NCBI GenBank assembly: GCA_945901035.1
Contig: CAMDKN010000077.1
Coordinates: 1 to 6,402, forward strand
Reading direction: 5' to 3'
Length of the DNA stretch: 6,402 bases
Origin: Gulosibacter massiliensis
GTDB lineage: Bacteria; Actinomycetota; Actinomycetes; Actinomycetales; Microbacteriaceae
This document shows positions 5,488 to 6,402 of this stretch, piece after piece. A model generated the notes under the pieces. The model ran no database searches. It was not told the origin of the DNA and saw only the letters and a list, made by a program, of their open reading frames with translations. The position numbers and the translations under genes are program-made. Every line of letters starts with the position of its first letter. The first letter of the stretch is position 1.

Positions 5488-6402
5488 GTTCCGACCAGTC
5501 GCACGGCTCCGCCGTCGACGCCCTTGGCGCTCGTGACGTAACCCTCCGTCGAGTGTTCGCGGTCGGAAATGTGGCCGACCACCCAGGAATCGATCCCGGC
5601 GGCGGTCCATTCGCGCGTCAGCGTGCTGGCGGATTCGTGCGACACGACGGCGAGCATTCCGATTCCGAGGTTCCACGTTCCTTCGGCGGCTTCGAGCGAA
5701 TCGCCCCTCCAGTCGGACAGCACCCGAAAAACGGTGGGTGGCGACCAGGTCGAGCGATCGAGGTCCACCCACACGCCCTTCGGCAGAACACGTGCGAGGT
5801 TCGCCGCGATTCCGCCGCCCGTCACATGGGACAGAGCATGAATCGCACCGGGGTGCGCGGCGAGGGAATCAAGCAGCGGAGTGGTGTACAGACGCGTTGG
5901 CTCGAGCAATTCCAACCCCAGAACTCGGTCGAATTCGGGGACGGTCTGGTCAAAAGCAAGTTTGCGGTTCGCAAGAATGTGACGAACGAGCGAATAGCCG
6001 TTCGAGTGAATTCCGCTCGACGCCATCGCAATGACGACGTCGCCCGGCTGAACCCGCTCGGCACCCAACATCTCGTCGGCGTCGACCGCACCGACGGCCG
6101 CGCCGGCAACGTCGTAGTCGTGTTCGCCCAGGAGCCCCGGGTGCTCGGCGGTTTCCCCACCGACCAAAGCGGTTCCCGTCAGCGCACACGCCTCGGCGAT
6201 TCCGCGGACGATGTCCGCGATGCGTTGCGGCACGACCTTGCCACACGCAATGTAATCGGTCATGAACATCGGCTTGGCACCGACGACCACGATGTCGTCG
6301 ACAACCATCCCGACGAGGTCGTGCCCGATCGTGTGGTGAACGTCGAGCGCTTGGGCGATGGCGACCTTGGTGCCGACGCCGTCGGTCGAGGTCGCGAGAA
6401 TC
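5475..6402 (-). CDS. purM: Phosphoribosylformylglycinamidine cyclo-ligase (AIR synthetase), N-terminus outside window
   Basis: PurM converts formylglycinamidine ribonucleotide and ATP to aminoimidazole ribonucleotide in de novo purine synthesis, as a cytoplasmic homodimer. The frame is open to the right edge, giving 308 visible residues; the family is about 345-360 long, so some 40-60 N-terminal residues are missing. Landmarks in order are STDGVGTK (visible residues 5-12, the ATP/metal loop, bases 6366-6389), DLVGMVVDDIVVVGAKP, GGETAEHPG (81-89, the actinobacterial form), SSGIHSNGYSLVR, HVTGGGI and GTWNLGIGM. The ATG at 6306-6308 is internal, because the conserved DGVGTK lies upstream of it. 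All motifs are intact, so the enzyme should be active. The TGA at 5475-5477 lies within the last codons of the convergent DUF3073 gene. Confidence 0.97.
   Translation of the reverse strand, partial: ILATSTDGVGTKVAIAQALDVHHTIGHDLVGMVVDDIVVVGAKPMFMTDYIACGKVVPQRIADIVRGIAEACALTGTALVGGETAEHPGLLGEHDYDVAGAAVGAVDADEMLGAERVQPGDVVIAMASSGIHSNGYSLVRHILANRKLAFDQTVPEFDRVLGLELLEPTRLYTTPLLDSLAAHPGAIHALSHVTGGGIAANLARVLPKGVWVDLDRSTWSPPTVFRVLSDWRGDSLEAAEGTWNLGIGMLAVVSHESASTLTREWTAAGIDSWVVGHISDREHSTEGYVTSAKGVDGGAVRLVGTYAD

Noticed and set aside
4813..5772. A 319-residue minus-strand frame spanning crcB2, DUF3073 and the end of purM.
   Set aside because: It crosses three recognised genes and its sequence is low-complexity Arg-rich with no motif.
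6306..6308. ATG as the start of purM.
   Set aside because: The conserved ATP-loop motif STDGVGTK lies upstream in the same frame, so the gene continues past the right edge.

Overview
The window is a moderately GC-rich stretch of an actinobacterial chromosome, most likely from Microbacteriaceae or close relatives. Three things point there: a DUF3073 gene directly convergent with purM, an actinobacterial-style PurM (GGETAEHPG instead of GGETAEMPG), and a Septum_form-type domain of the kind found in actinobacterial exported proteins. Several genes start with GTG. The family assignments come from reading motifs in the translations; no database search was run.

Layout, left to right. The C-terminal end of a cupin-domain protein (probably an XRE-cupin regulator) runs in from the left edge on the + strand and stops at 281. 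It meets, tail to tail with a 4-base overlap, a large minus-strand gene (278-3892) for an RND-family membrane transporter. Upstream of that on the minus strand, 46 bases away, is a small TipAS-like ligand-binding protein (3939-4343). The two are probably one transcription unit read leftwards from the short divergent gap near 4344-4394. Rightwards from the same gap run two translationally coupled CrcB/Fluc fluoride-channel subunits (4395-4823 and 4820-5197), then a DUF3073 small protein (5272-5487). The DUF3073 gene overlaps by 13 bases the end of purM, which runs in from the right edge on the minus strand.

How they may work together. The TipAS-like protein plus RND pump looks like a small-molecule response and export pair: a drug-binding domain without its usual DNA-binding partner next to a proton-driven exporter. 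The two CrcB proteins have opposite charge distributions across their membrane segments, as expected for an antiparallel heterodimeric fluoride exporter. PurM and DUF3073 are housekeeping neighbours.

The most unusual feature is inside the RND transporter. Its first extracytoplasmic porter loop is about 180 residues longer than usual and carries a complete-looking Septum_form-like domain between a Pro/Thr-rich and a Ser/Ala-rich linker. All four cysteines of the 1204-residue protein lie in this insert. No RNA genes, mobile elements, long repeats or CRISPR arrays were seen, and there is no intergenic gap longer than about 75 bases.
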